Positions 43,768-52,129 of a DNA stretch of 64,000 nucleotides are shown here, one piece after another. Each line of letters begins with the position of its first letter. Position 1 is the stretch's first letter. The notes below the pieces were generated by a model. That model was not told the origin of the DNA. It was given only the letters and a program-made list of their open reading frames with translations, and searched no databases. The position numbers and the translations under genes were made by a program. This DNA comes from Atlantibacter subterraneus (GTDB lineage Bacteria > Pseudomonadota > Gammaproteobacteria > Enterobacterales > Enterobacteriaceae): the NCBI RefSeq assembly GCF_027853245.1, contig NZ_JAPTZM010000006.1, one strand, 5' to 3'.

Positions 43768-45183
43768 TTAGCAACGACCGTATTGGTCAATAATACGAAT
43801 AATGTCGTCATCGCCCAAATAGGAGCCTGACTGAATTTCTAATAATTCGAGTGGGATTTTTCCTGGATTTTCAAGGCGATGCTGCGACCCAATTGGAATA
43901 AACGTGGACTGATTTTCAGTCAACAGGAACGATTTATCCTGAATTGTGACTTTACCGGTGCCAGAAAGCATAACCCAATGTTCTGTACGATGATGATGCA
44001 TTTGCATTGAAAAAGCGGCACCGGGTTTAACAGTAATTCGGTTAACATTAAAACGCTCAGACTGGACAACTACATCACAGCGGCCCCACGGTCGGTATAT
44101 TTCCCGGTGGCGTTTATATTCACTACGATTTTGTGCTTTAAGATGTTCAACGACTTTTTTAACATCCTGAACCTGGTCTTTATTTACAACCAGAACTGCA
44201 TCTTTGGTATTAATGATAACGAGATTATCTACGCCTATTGCAGCAACGAGTTTTTCGTCTGTGTTGATATAACAATTGTTAGTATTATGAGTAAAAGTAT
44301 CTCCAGTAAGAACATTACCGCATTCGTTCTTATTACTCACTTCCCACAAAGCAGACCATGAACCTACGTCGCTCCAGTCAGCATCCAGGCTAACAACCAC
44401 GGCATCTGACGTTTTTTCCATAACGGCATAGTCAATAGACTCATCCGGACATGCAACGAAGAGCTCTTTATCGACATTAATGAAATCATCACCATCTTTT
44501 GCGTTCAAGATAGCTGATTTACATGCATCCAAAATATCTGGGCGGAATTTTTCCAGTTCTGAAAGATATTTTTTCGCCCGGAACATAAACATCCCGCTAT
44601 TCCAGTAATATTCTCCTGATGAGATATACTCTTCAGCAGTTTCACGATTGGGTTTCTCAACAAAACGGTTAACTTTAAAAGGCGAATCTGACTCTGGGGT
44701 CACCTGCTCACCTCTATGAATATACCCATACCCCGTTTCAGGGCCGGTCGGAACGATTCCAAAAGTGACCAGACTTCCTTTTTTAGCATATTCAAATGCA
44801 GTCTGTACCGCCTCATGGAATGCAGCTTTATTATTAATAATATGATCAGCAGCTAAAACTAACAAAATTGGATCATCGCCATTTTCGATAGCACTGAGTG
44901 CGGCAAGCGCGATTGCTGGCGCAGTATTGCGGCCTACAGGTTCAAGGATAATATTATGAGAAAGCTTATCAATTTGTCTCAGTTGTTCCGCGACCAGAAA
45001 ACGATGCTCTTCATTGCAAATTACTACTGGCTCTCTTGCGTTAACACCGTCCAGTCGGACCACTGTTTCCTGAAGCATCGAACGCTGTCCATACAAACGC
45101 AGAAACTGTTTAGGATACAGTTCACGTGACATTGGCCATAAACGACTACCGGTTCCACCAGCCATAATCACAGGAAGTAGCAT
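43768..45183 (-). CDS. manC: Mannose-1-phosphate guanylyltransferase ManC (O-antigen copy)
   Basis: A 471-residue type II enzyme that makes GDP-mannose. The pyrophosphorylase signature GGTGSRLWPMSRELYPKQF and the FVEKPNRETA segment lie in the N-terminal domain; the C-terminal cupin-like part has the GAAFSMQMHHHRTEHW motif. The frame is open 54 bases upstream, but MLLPVIMAGG at 45181-45183 is the family N-terminus and has AAGGA upstream. It is the first gene of the O-antigen operon, just after the JUMPStart/ops element. A second manC is in the colanic locus. Confidence 0.95.
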   Translation of the reverse strand: MLLPVIMAGGTGSRLWPMSRELYPKQFLRLYGQRSMLQETVVRLDGVNAREPVVICNEEHRFLVAEQLRQIDKLSHNIILEPVGRNTAPAIALAALSAIENGDDPILLVLAADHIINNKAAFHEAVQTAFEYAKKGSLVTFGIVPTGPETGYGYIHRGEQVTPESDSPFKVNRFVEKPNRETAEEYISSGEYYWNSGMFMFRAKKYLSELEKFRPDILDACKSAILNAKDGDDFINVDKELFVACPDESIDYAVMEKTSDAVVVSLDADWSDVGSWSALWEVSNKNECGNVLTGDTFTHNTNNCYINTDEKLVAAIGVDNLVIINTKDAVLVVNKDQVQDVKKVVEHLKAQNRSEYKRHREIYRPWGRCDVVVQSERFNVNRITVKPGAAFSMQMHHHRTEHWVMLSGTGKVTIQDKSFLLTENQSTFIPIGSQHRLENPGKIPLELLEIQSGSYLGDDDIIRIIDQYGRC

Positions 45184-45237
45184 TTTGCAATCCTTAATAT
45201 TAGTGAATTTGTCAATAACGAGGTATAAATGAATCAA

Positions 45238-45278
45238 TTAGGTACGCTACCGCCCCTGGCTTTCGCAACCAGAGCGCG
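45238..45278 (-). promoter_or_regulatory. JUMPStart sequence with ops element
   Basis: On the minus strand GCTCTGGTTGCGAAAGCCAG runs into the ops core GGCGGTAGCGTACC (45241-45254). This is the 39-base JUMPStart element found before enterobacterial polysaccharide operons. The ops site pauses RNA polymerase and recruits RfaH, which suppresses polarity over long operons. It lies about 55 bases upstream of manC, so the roughly 20-kb O-antigen operon towards gnd should depend on RfaH. Confidence 0.93.
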
Positions 45279-45617
45279 TACGGCTTCGTTGTTTGTTAGT
45301 ACTCTTGGTAAAAGTTACTGGCGAATCCTCCTGGCCCGTACGCAACCCGGTCAGGAAAATGAGAGTCAGGAATTTTTTACGAAGTGCACTGCACCTGCTG
45401 AAAAGTGACAGCGATAGGATAGAACATTTTTTTGCGGAGACAGGACTGATTTCATTTAAGGACCATAAATACTTCTGATATCGGCGCTGATTCAAATTTT
45501 AACTTAGCGGTTGATTGCTCGATAATTAAGCCAAACGTATATGCAAAGCGTCTAAATTATGAACGGTCGCATTCTGTGTTGATTTGCAACCGTTCATTTT
45601 TAAACGAAAAGCACTGA
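45279..45617 (-). promoter_or_regulatory. O-antigen operon leader region between galF and JUMPStart
   Basis: 339 bases without a convincing gene. The O-antigen operon promoter should lie here, but I cannot place it with confidence. The galF-proximal end carries a 12-base imperfect inverted repeat, ATGAACGGTCGC (45559-45570) and GCAACCGTTCAT (45586-45597), with five T on the plus strand and a poor T-tract on the minus strand. It may act as a weak galF terminator. Confidence 0.5.
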
Positions 45618-46508
45618 TTATGACAGCATCTTCTTAATGCTTTCCCTAAATTTTTGACCTTCTTTCAGGTTACGTAAACCATAGTTGACAAAGGCCTGCA
45701 TGTATCCCATTTTTTTGCCGCAGTCGTAGCTTTCGCCAGTCATCAACATCGCTTCAACCGGTTGATTTTTATTCATAGCGGCAATGGCATCCGTTAACTG
45801 AACGCGTCCCCAGGCTCCCGGTTCGGTACGTTCCAGTTCAGACCAGATATCCGCAGAAAGCACATACCGCCCAACTGCCATAACATCAGAAGCCAGCGTC
45901 TGAGGCTGATCGGGTTTTTCGATAAAATCGACGATACGCGCCACTTTACCTTCGGTATCCAGCGGCTCCTGCGTCGTTATAACGGAATACTCAGAGAGAT
46001 CCCCCTCCATACGCTTTGCAAGTACCTGACTGCGACCGGTTTCCTGGAAACGCGCCACCATTGCAGCAAGGTTGTAACGCAGCGGATCGGCGGATGCGTC
46101 ATCCAGCACAATATCCGGCAACACGACGACAAATGGATTGTTGCCGACGACAGGTTGAGCGCAGAGGATAGAGTGGCCCAGGCCCAGCGGCTGCGCCTGG
46201 CGGACGTTCATGATGGTTACGCCCGGTGGACAGATTGACTTCACTTCTGCCAGCAGCTGGCGCTTAACGCGTTGCTCAAGCAGAGCTTCCAGCTCGTAGG
46301 AAGTATCGAAGTGGTTTTCAACCGCATTTTTCGAAGAGTGAGTGACAAGCACGATCTCTTTGATGCCAGCGGCTACGATTTCGTCGACGATGTACTGAAT
46401 CATTGGCTTATCGACGATAGGAAGCATCTCTTTCGGAATCGCTTTAGTGGCAGGCAACATATGCATGCCCAGACCGGCAACCGGAATTACTGCTTTCAAA
46501 TTAATCAT
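45618..46508 (-). CDS. galF: GalF, UTP-glucose-1-phosphate uridylyltransferase-like protein
   Basis: A 296-residue homologue of GalU. It has GLGMHMLPATKAIPKEMLPI, where GalU reads GLGTRMLPATK; the T-R to M-H change is typical of GalF, which has little or no pyrophosphorylase activity itself and is thought to modulate GalU. The start at 46506-46508 (MINLKAVIPVAG) matches the E. coli N-terminus. A frame extending 12 bases upstream is discounted. It marks the wca side of the O-antigen locus, as in E. coli. Confidence 0.94.
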   Translation of the reverse strand: MINLKAVIPVAGLGMHMLPATKAIPKEMLPIVDKPMIQYIVDEIVAAGIKEIVLVTHSSKNAVENHFDTSYELEALLEQRVKRQLLAEVKSICPPGVTIMNVRQAQPLGLGHSILCAQPVVGNNPFVVVLPDIVLDDASADPLRYNLAAMVARFQETGRSQVLAKRMEGDLSEYSVITTQEPLDTEGKVARIVDFIEKPDQPQTLASDVMAVGRYVLSADIWSELERTEPGAWGRVQLTDAIAAMNKNQPVEAMLMTGESYDCGKKMGYMQAFVNYGLRNLKEGQKFRESIKKMLS

Positions 46509-46688
46509 TATCAATCCCACCTCAAAATGGTCGATGAATTATAGTCTTTTCGCGCCCCAACGCCAGCACGTTTTGTTAAGCGAAACGAATGCCCAATTCT
46601 ACCTCTCCGCTTAGCGGCTTGAAATGTATAAAAAACGTAAAAAACGCAGCGGAGGCCAGGATTATTCGCAAAGTGGCGCATTAAAACA

Positions 46689-48095
46689 TCACGTAGATTT
46701 TTTTGGTAACCGGAAATTGAGCGCCGAAGCACTGATATATTTTTGGTCGATTCGGTCGATATCGACTGATGGCTGTCCATTTTTGTTCACTGCGTTAATA
46801 TTACGCAACGAAAGCAACGTCTCATCCCGCGCCATAAATCGCCCGCGAATGTCCTTTCGCAAGTCAAAGTGTAGTTTAAGCGCAGGCCCCTTACTGGCGT
46901 CTTGCATCACATTGATATCACGAAGGAAAAGATGCTGTGGCTTGTTATGGATTTCCAGCGAAGCGGCTTTCAGCTCAAGGTTGGTTAGCGAAACGAATGA
47001 CGTTGCGTTACCGGATGAAATCTGTATGCCGCGCAGTTTTTTCTCGCTTCGCTGATTGTCCAACAATACATTATTTAGTCGGAAATTCTGCGGAATCGAC
47101 AAATATTTCCCCTTCACCACCCCATAGCCTATTAACATACCCGCGCTGTTGACCATTTTAATATTTTCGATGGAAAAATTGTCGCACCCATATATGGCGA
47201 CAGTCGCATTGTCAATTCCCGCTTTTTTACTGTAGTCCGGGGTAATATTTTGAGCAGTAATATTACGAATGACAAAATGTTTACCATTTTCAACATGAAC
47301 TAATTGCCGGCAGTTTTTGCCGGTTATATTGGCAACCACAAAATGCTTCACCGCCTGGCTTTCCGGGTAGTCGTTGTCGTAAGTACTGCCCGCCAGTCCG
47401 ATACCAATCCCCCAGTTAGTTTTACCATTGGTGCAATTGATGTCCTCAACGATGTGATCGGATATCAGTAAGTCGCGATCGTTGATAGCAACGTTCCACT
47501 CTATAGCGTCGCCCTGTAAACGGCTGAAATAACCGTTGGTAATGCGTACACCTTCGATCTTATTGTGAAAGCCCTGACGCAGGATCCCGTAGTTGGCATC
47601 CTGCACGGTCAGATGGTCAATCGTCAGATTACGCATGGTTTTCGGGGCGCGTCTGCCAATAAAAACCAGCGCGACCGGCCCGAAGCCGCTCATCTTTAGC
47701 TGAGTTAGTCGGCAATCAGAGCCGCGGATATCGAGGATTACATCATGAATCTCTGCCCTCCCCTCGCCCGTGACCTGGCAGTTATCGGCTAAGACAAAGC
47801 GCCCGTTGCCATTGCCTTCAATACGTCCCTTTACCCGTAACGTCTTACCTGCAGGTATAAAAATCGCGCTGTTGACGTCATTACAGACCACATTCTCAGG
47901 CACCTCGACAGTCTGCGCCGCATCAAAGGCGCGCCTGAACGCATCCGGCCAGTCAGTACGATAAAAGCGTTCGACATTGACGGTGCCAGGGCTTTCCAGC
48001 GCACGAGCGACAGGGCTATGGAGAAGGGGAAGAAGCGCCACTGAGCCAGTGGCTTTAAGCAGCGTACGTCGCGTCCAGGTCTTTTGGTTACCCAT
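46689..48095 (-). CDS. wcaM: Colanic acid biosynthesis protein WcaM
   Basis: A 468-residue protein matching E. coli WcaM along its length. The N-terminus TRRTLLKATGSVALLPLLHS has a twin-arginine motif (R9, R10) followed by a hydrophobic stretch and ARA, so export by Tat to the periplasm is likely. The rest is a run of beta-helix-like repeats (VRITNGYFSRLQGDAIEWN, IGIGLAGSTYDNDYPE) like right-handed pectate-lyase-type folds. Its exact role in colanic acid is not settled. It is the last gene of the wca operon. Confidence 0.93.
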   Translation of the reverse strand: MGNQKTWTRRTLLKATGSVALLPLLHSPVARALESPGTVNVERFYRTDWPDAFRRAFDAAQTVEVPENVVCNDVNSAIFIPAGKTLRVKGRIEGNGNGRFVLADNCQVTGEGRAEIHDVILDIRGSDCRLTQLKMSGFGPVALVFIGRRAPKTMRNLTIDHLTVQDANYGILRQGFHNKIEGVRITNGYFSRLQGDAIEWNVAINDRDLLISDHIVEDINCTNGKTNWGIGIGLAGSTYDNDYPESQAVKHFVVANITGKNCRQLVHVENGKHFVIRNITAQNITPDYSKKAGIDNATVAIYGCDNFSIENIKMVNSAGMLIGYGVVKGKYLSIPQNFRLNNVLLDNQRSEKKLRGIQISSGNATSFVSLTNLELKAASLEIHNKPQHLFLRDINVMQDASKGPALKLHFDLRKDIRGRFMARDETLLSLRNINAVNKNGQPSVDIDRIDQKYISASALNFRLPKKST

Positions 48096-48101
48096 AAATC
48101 C

Positions 48102-49328
48102 TCAACGTAATGAAAGGGTTTGCAATAAATTCGCCAGCTGATGATGAATAAGCTGCTGATTAAATACGGTTTCTACCTTTTGCCGTGCGCGCTGGCGCAG
48201 CGGTTCGAGCTGCGCTTCACTGAGACTGGCGACATGTTCAAGCCGGTCTGCCAGCGCCTGGGCATCGTTTTCCGGTACCAGCCAGCCGGATTGTTCGCTG
48301 TCTATCAGTTCCGGAATGCCGCTGTGCAGGGTCGAGATCACGGGTATCCCTACCGCCATCGCCTCCATTAACGCCACCGGGATCCCTTCCATATCGCCAT
48401 CAGCGCCGGTTACCGAGGGCAACAGAAATAGATCGGCGTCATTCAGCATCGTCCTGACCTCATGGCTGGGTTTAAACCCCGGCATGACAATCTCGTTTTC
48501 TAACTGATACTGCTCAATGAGGGTCCGCAGCCTGCGCTCCCAGGGGCCCATCCCCAGGATGTGATAGCGAAACGGTACGCCGCGCGCTTTCAGCTGACGG
48601 CAGGCTTCAATCGCCACATGCAGCCCTTTCTTTTCCGTTAACCGCGCGACAGAAACAATCTGCAGCGGCGAGCCCGGCGTTTTAGCAGCACGCAGCGTGA
48701 AGTTATCCATATCCACGCCCATCCGCGACACGGCGAGCTTTTCCTGCGGGCAGCCCATCGCCGCCAGCCTTTGCGCCCAGAGTTCGCTTATGGGCAGCAT
48801 CATATCGCCGCGTTTAAATAATTTTTGATACTCCGGGGTGTAATGCTCCAGCACCTGGCGATGCGAAACGTCGATCCCGTGGAAAACGGTAGCGATTTTG
48901 CCCTCCAGCAGCCCCAGTTCGCGCAGCTTAGCGGCGGTGACGCCTGCCGGGCCAAAATGGGCGATAAACACATCCGCCTGATGGCGTCGCGCGCCGGCGC
49001 AAATTGCCGACAGGATCAGATTGCGGGCCTCATCGCCATAACGCGCCATATTCATGGCCCGCCATACCGATGGACGATGCAATCCTTTGGCCGTCCGGAA
49101 AGCGCGATACTTCAGCTTATTGACCTTGCCTTCCGGTTCATCCAGTAGCCAGGTGGTTTTGTTGGCCAGTTGATACTGTTCAAACGCCGCGTGGGTGTGT
49201 TGCAAATCCCCTTTATGGATTGCGACGATCTCTACCTCATAGCCCATCCTGATAAAACCGACGATCTGGTTAAGGACAAAGGTTTCCGACGCCACCGGAA
49301 ATTTCAGTAAAAAGAAGCCGACCTTCAT
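48102..49328 (-). CDS. wcaL: Colanic acid glycosyltransferase WcaL
   Basis: A 408-residue GT4 enzyme. The start MKVGFFLLKFPVASETFVLNQI is diagnostic of the WcaL/AmsK group, and the donor domain holds SVARLTEKKGLHVAIEA and GIPVALMEAMAVGIPVIST. In E. coli it is assigned to addition of the later galactose of the repeat unit, from memory. Its ATG overlaps the wcaK stop (ATGA), and wcaM begins six bases after it. Confidence 0.93.
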   Translation of the reverse strand: MKVGFFLLKFPVASETFVLNQIVGFIRMGYEVEIVAIHKGDLQHTHAAFEQYQLANKTTWLLDEPEGKVNKLKYRAFRTAKGLHRPSVWRAMNMARYGDEARNLILSAICAGARRHQADVFIAHFGPAGVTAAKLRELGLLEGKIATVFHGIDVSHRQVLEHYTPEYQKLFKRGDMMLPISELWAQRLAAMGCPQEKLAVSRMGVDMDNFTLRAAKTPGSPLQIVSVARLTEKKGLHVAIEACRQLKARGVPFRYHILGMGPWERRLRTLIEQYQLENEIVMPGFKPSHEVRTMLNDADLFLLPSVTGADGDMEGIPVALMEAMAVGIPVISTLHSGIPELIDSEQSGWLVPENDAQALADRLEHVASLSEAQLEPLRQRARQKVETVFNQQLIHHQLANLLQTLSLR

Positions 49329-50605
49329 GCTTTCTCCTCAATACGCGCCAGCACCGATTGCACCATGCTGATCCCCCTGGCGCGTTCAGCGGCCACCGCG
49401 TTGTTAAGCCGTTCATTGATGGTCGGTAACTGGCCTACCGTATCGGCCACCAGCCCTTCCAGCGAGCCATCCAGCAGCTGTCGGATATCCACTGCCATTT
49501 CCGGCATGCCCAGCTGCTGCATAATGCCTGCCGATTTGTGCTCGTAGTTGATGGCGATGGCGGGTGTGCCGAAATTCATGGAAATAATCGCCGAGTGCAG
49601 GCGAGTACCGACGGTCAGCTCGCAGGCCGCAAGCAACTTACCCATTTCAAGGTCGTTCAGTTCATCCATCACCACGTGATAGCGCGAAGCGTCTTTGATC
49701 AGCGCGCGCAATTTCAGCGCCACCATTCGGTCGTCTTTGTTGTAGCTATCGATACCGGTGCAGGTTGACAGCGCCAGCACCTGATACCCGGCGTCAATCA
49801 GCCGATTCACCACCCCGGCAAACGCCTGTTCATAAGCCTGTTGCGTGGTGCCAAGCCGCTTATCAAAGGGCGCTAAGTCGCGCAGGGTGATGGCGACGGT
49901 TTTTTGCTGCGCCACCACGCCAAGCCAGTGCTTAACCGCATAGCTGGCGACAAAATCCTCTTCATGTGGCGCAACCAGCCAGGCGGTATCCACGCCCTGC
50001 TCGACCTTTTGGCTGTCGATCTGGCTTTGGGTCATCAGCTCCAGCGACACCTTTTCACGCAGGATCAGGGCGTCGCACTGCCCAAACACATAGTTAGCGA
50101 GCTGATTAAACTGCGGATCGTGAAACGGCCCCACGCTGTGGCCAACGATAAACAGCGGCTTATTGGCCATAAAGCTACATAGCGCGTGTTCAAACTGCGG
50201 CGTTCCGTACAAATCGACGAAGAACGATCCGCCAACCTGGATAATCGCGTCGTACTGCGCCAGCTGCTTCACAAAATTCAAAAACCCCTGCGGAATGGCG
50301 ATATTGCGCAGTTGCCCATCCCCGGAGGCTTTGGACAGTAACACCTGATGCTGATAACGACGACGCAGCACCTTTTTCACTTTCCCCATCAATCCGGTCG
50401 CTCTGTTATGGCGTTTCATCTGCTGATGCAGCGGATCGCTTAGCACCGGGCGATCCAGCAGCCAGGCGGAGCTCACCGGGTAGCGGCTCATGACGTCGAC
50501 ATCCGCGTCCGGCGCGAGCCGGGTAATGGCATCCACGAGGCCGCGCAGGATTGCGCTGTCGCCCCGGTTTCCACAAGTATGATTGCCAAGAATTAATAAT
50601 TTCAT
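49325..50605 (-). CDS. wcaK: Colanic acid pyruvyl transferase WcaK
   Basis: A 426-residue protein of the polysaccharide pyruvyl transferase family, which uses phosphoenolpyruvate to put the pyruvate ketal on the terminal galactose of colanic acid. The start LLILGNHTCGNRGDSAILRG and the late VGTRLHSAIISMNFGTPAIAINYEHKS are family motifs. Length equals E. coli WcaK (426). It lies 36 bases after wzxC. Confidence 0.94.
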   Translation of the reverse strand: MKLLILGNHTCGNRGDSAILRGLVDAITRLAPDADVDVMSRYPVSSAWLLDRPVLSDPLHQQMKRHNRATGLMGKVKKVLRRRYQHQVLLSKASGDGQLRNIAIPQGFLNFVKQLAQYDAIIQVGGSFFVDLYGTPQFEHALCSFMANKPLFIVGHSVGPFHDPQFNQLANYVFGQCDALILREKVSLELMTQSQIDSQKVEQGVDTAWLVAPHEEDFVASYAVKHWLGVVAQQKTVAITLRDLAPFDKRLGTTQQAYEQAFAGVVNRLIDAGYQVLALSTCTGIDSYNKDDRMVALKLRALIKDASRYHVVMDELNDLEMGKLLAACELTVGTRLHSAIISMNFGTPAIAINYEHKSAGIMQQLGMPEMAVDIRQLLDGSLEGLVADTVGQLPTINERLNNAVAAERARGISMVQSVLARIEEKA

Positions 50606-50641
50606 AAAGACCTCTTAATGGGGTTGTATGCAGGCCAGACG

Positions 50642-52120
50642 TCAGCCTGCACGCAGCAGCACTTTGAGTGTTTTGTTGCGACAAAAAGGGCGTTTTACTT
50701 CAACAACCAGCGGATGGCGGGAGAGCGCGATGGTCAACGCCCAGGCCACAATGCCCGCCATGATTTGCGCGGCGAGCACCATCGCGGGCTGCCAGTGAGG
50801 CGCGAGCAAGATACCGGTGAAGTAGCTTGCCGCAACGGTGGGAATAACCAGGCGCAACGGCAGCCACAGGCTGTGTAGATACTCCCGGTAGCTCGGGCCC
50901 AGTACGGGTTTGAGCAGCACAAAATAGGTCAGGAAAACGTTGACGCTCTGGATAATCAAAAAGCCCAGCGTCACGCCGATCACGCCGTTCATCTTCCCTC
51001 CGACAATAATCGCCGGAATAAACAGAAAGGTTTTGAACAGGTTGAACTTAAAGCTTAAATCTACGCGCGACGTTGCCATCAGCAGCGAGCCGACCGGGTT
51101 ACCCACGGCGCGCAATAATCCCACCACGCACAGCAGTTGCAGTACCGGCACGATGTCGATCCACTTTTCGCCAAACAGCAGCGGCACAACCCGTTCAGAA
51201 ACCACCAGCAGCCCCAGCAAGGCCGGGAAATTGATAATCCCCACCAGCGAGATCAGCTTATAAAAGTTGACCCGCAGCCGGGCGGTGTCCTCCTGCATTT
51301 TGGCGAAGGCGGGAAACAGCACCCGGGTAATAATCGGGTTCAGCTTCGCCGGCGGGACCACCGCCAGATTCCAGGCCAGGTTAAAGCCCCCTGCCGCCGC
51401 CGCGCCTAAAATACGCGCCAGCACCAGGGTCGACAGATTGGTGTTGAGATAATTAATCAGGCTATCGGCGGTAAGCCACGCGCCGAATTTCAGGTTGGGT
51501 GCCACGGCGCGAAGAGAGAACTGGAGGCCGGGGCGGTAAATGTTGCGGCCAACAAAACCAAACAGCGTGGTGCGGACCAGCGAGTTCACCAGATAACCGA
51601 TAATCGCCATCATGGCGTTGGGCCAGAACCAGGCACCGAGGGTGGTGACGCTAAATCCGGCCAGCACCGAGCAGGTTTCGATCAGGCCGATTTTGTTGAA
51701 CTCCAGCTCTTTTTGCATCAGCGCGCGGTACTGTAGGCCGTGGGGGATGACGATAAACGCCAGAGACAGCGTTTTAATCAGCGGTGCCAGATCGGGATTG
51801 CGCAGCACCGCCGCCAGGGTGTCGCTGAGCAGGAACACGCCCGCGCACACCGCCCATCCGAGGCCGACATTTAGCCAGTAGAGCGTCGACAGCTCCAGCC
51901 GGGTAATGTTTTTACGCTGGATAATGGAGTTGGCGATGCCAAAATCCGACAGCGTGTCCGCCAGCGCGATGATCACCAGCGAAATGGTCAGCAAACCAAA
52001 CTGATGCTCATTCATCAGCCGCGCCAGCAATGTCATCTGGATCAGGCCAAGGGCGATAATCGCCACGGTGGACATCGCAGACCACTTGGCCCCGCTAATG
52101 GTTTTTTCTCTCAGGCTCAT
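50642..52120 (-). CDS. wzxC: Colanic acid repeat-unit flippase WzxC
   Basis: A 492-residue polytopic membrane protein with about 12-14 helices, of the MOP/Wzx superfamily. The N-terminal SLREKTISGAKWSAMSTVAII and IIQRKNITRLELSTLYWLNV match E. coli WzxC. It flips the undecaprenyl-linked colanic repeat unit. It lies nine bases after wcaJ. No flippase of this kind exists in the O-antigen locus, consistent with its ABC route. Confidence 0.94.
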   Translation of the reverse strand: MSLREKTISGAKWSAMSTVAIIALGLIQMTLLARLMNEHQFGLLTISLVIIALADTLSDFGIANSIIQRKNITRLELSTLYWLNVGLGWAVCAGVFLLSDTLAAVLRNPDLAPLIKTLSLAFIVIPHGLQYRALMQKELEFNKIGLIETCSVLAGFSVTTLGAWFWPNAMMAIIGYLVNSLVRTTLFGFVGRNIYRPGLQFSLRAVAPNLKFGAWLTADSLINYLNTNLSTLVLARILGAAAAGGFNLAWNLAVVPPAKLNPIITRVLFPAFAKMQEDTARLRVNFYKLISLVGIINFPALLGLLVVSERVVPLLFGEKWIDIVPVLQLLCVVGLLRAVGNPVGSLLMATSRVDLSFKFNLFKTFLFIPAIIVGGKMNGVIGVTLGFLIIQSVNVFLTYFVLLKPVLGPSYREYLHSLWLPLRLVIPTVAASYFTGILLAPHWQPAMVLAAQIMAGIVAWALTIALSRHPLVVEVKRPFCRNKTLKVLLRAG

Positions 52121-52129
52121 GGACTTTCC

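Noticed and set aside
45247..45495. 82-codon minus-strand frame across the JUMPStart element
   Set aside because: The segment is a known type of regulatory leader. The predicted peptide is basic and low in complexity, and matches nothing I recognise.
46521..46688. Terminator for the wca operon between wcaM and galF
   Set aside because: T-rich stretches and a 7-base inverted repeat (CTCCGCT/AGCGGAG) exist on the minus strand, but the arms flank the T-rich part rather than precede it, so no standard terminator can be drawn.
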